Assembly: GCF_000154445.1 (NCBI RefSeq)
Contig: NZ_DS499569.1
Reading direction: 5' to 3' (one strand)
Source: Intestinibacter bartlettii
GTDB taxonomy: Bacteria; Bacillota; Clostridia; Peptostreptococcales; Peptostreptococcaceae
Length of the DNA stretch: 64,000 bases
Every line of letters starts with the position of its first letter. The first letter of the stretch is position 1. A program made the translations under genes and the position numbers. Below the pieces are notes generated by a model, which saw only the letters and a program-made list of their open reading frames with translations, searched no databases and was not told where the DNA came from. This document shows, piece after piece, positions 64,000-64,000 of this stretch.

Positions 64000-64000
64000 T

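Noticed and set aside
1..64000. CRISPR arrays, tRNA or rRNA genes, insertion sequences and phage genes
   Set aside because: No regularly spaced repeats, tRNA-like cloverleaf, rRNA segment, transposase or integrase was seen on either strand.

Overview
The window is strongly AT-rich DNA from a low-GC, anaerobic, spore-forming Firmicute. It carries an alpha/beta small acid-soluble spore protein, a pyruvate:ferredoxin oxidoreductase, 2-oxoacid:ferredoxin oxidoreductase and acyl-kinase genes, FeoAB, class III fructose bisphosphatase, and T-box and SAM-I leader RNAs. Gene content and style fit Clostridia, most likely Peptostreptococcaceae (Clostridioides, Romboutsia, Intestinibacter or Terrisporobacter type). 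That placement is inference from family content, since no 16S gene is present.

Layout. Positions 1-227 are a minus-strand T-box leader whose specifier reads TGG (Trp); its gene lies off the left edge. From 0.4 to 10.6 kb come an M20 amidohydrolase, a lipoprotein, a MATE pump, metY under a SAM-I riboswitch, rsmH, lgt, a PHP-type phosphatase and an active/inactive M16 peptidase pair. From 10.8 to 21.3 kb come ychF, a GNAT, a three-gene cell-wall operon (D-aspartate-ligase-like ATP-grasp, Asp/Glu racemase, MurE), a zinc-ribbon membrane protein, a Na/Pi cotransporter and a frameshifted class III fbp. From 21.7 to 30.6 kb come a Xaa-Pro aminopeptidase, the feoA-feoA-feoB-Cys-rich iron operon diverging from a DUF3793 gene, a 613-residue unknown and a HAD phosphatase. 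From 30.7 to 40 kb come nifJ, an 837-bp AT-rich gap, pduL and an isf-like/aroC-aroB-aroA operon. From 40 to 54.5 kb come a GAF/PP2C phosphatase, several small unknown genes, an SASP, an HI0933 flavoprotein, PAP2, hpt, two aminotransferases, two broken small genes and two cation/proton antiporters.

The most coherent system is at 54.7-61.6 kb. A PLP aminotransferase, IorA and IorB, butyrate kinase, a MerR regulator and a phosphate butyryltransferase together form a route from an amino acid through a 2-oxoacid and acyl-CoA to acyl-phosphate, then to acid plus ATP. Both promoters of this region carry the same 21-bp inverted repeat in the -35/-10 spacer, which is the placement of a MerR-family operator. 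This looks like an autonomous, self-regulated amino-acid fermentation regulon. A second coherent system is the MurE/racemase/ATP-grasp trio, which predicts a non-DAP peptidoglycan with a D-Asp cross-bridge. The right end (62-64 kb) holds a 5'-truncated RHS core fused to an unrecognised toxin tip, with a likely immunity gene: an orphan polymorphic-toxin cassette.

Three genes (fbp, a lipoprotein and a DUF1232 gene) each contain one extra base that maps to a run of six A on the coding strand. This suggests either systematic homopolymer errors or slipped-strand mutations.
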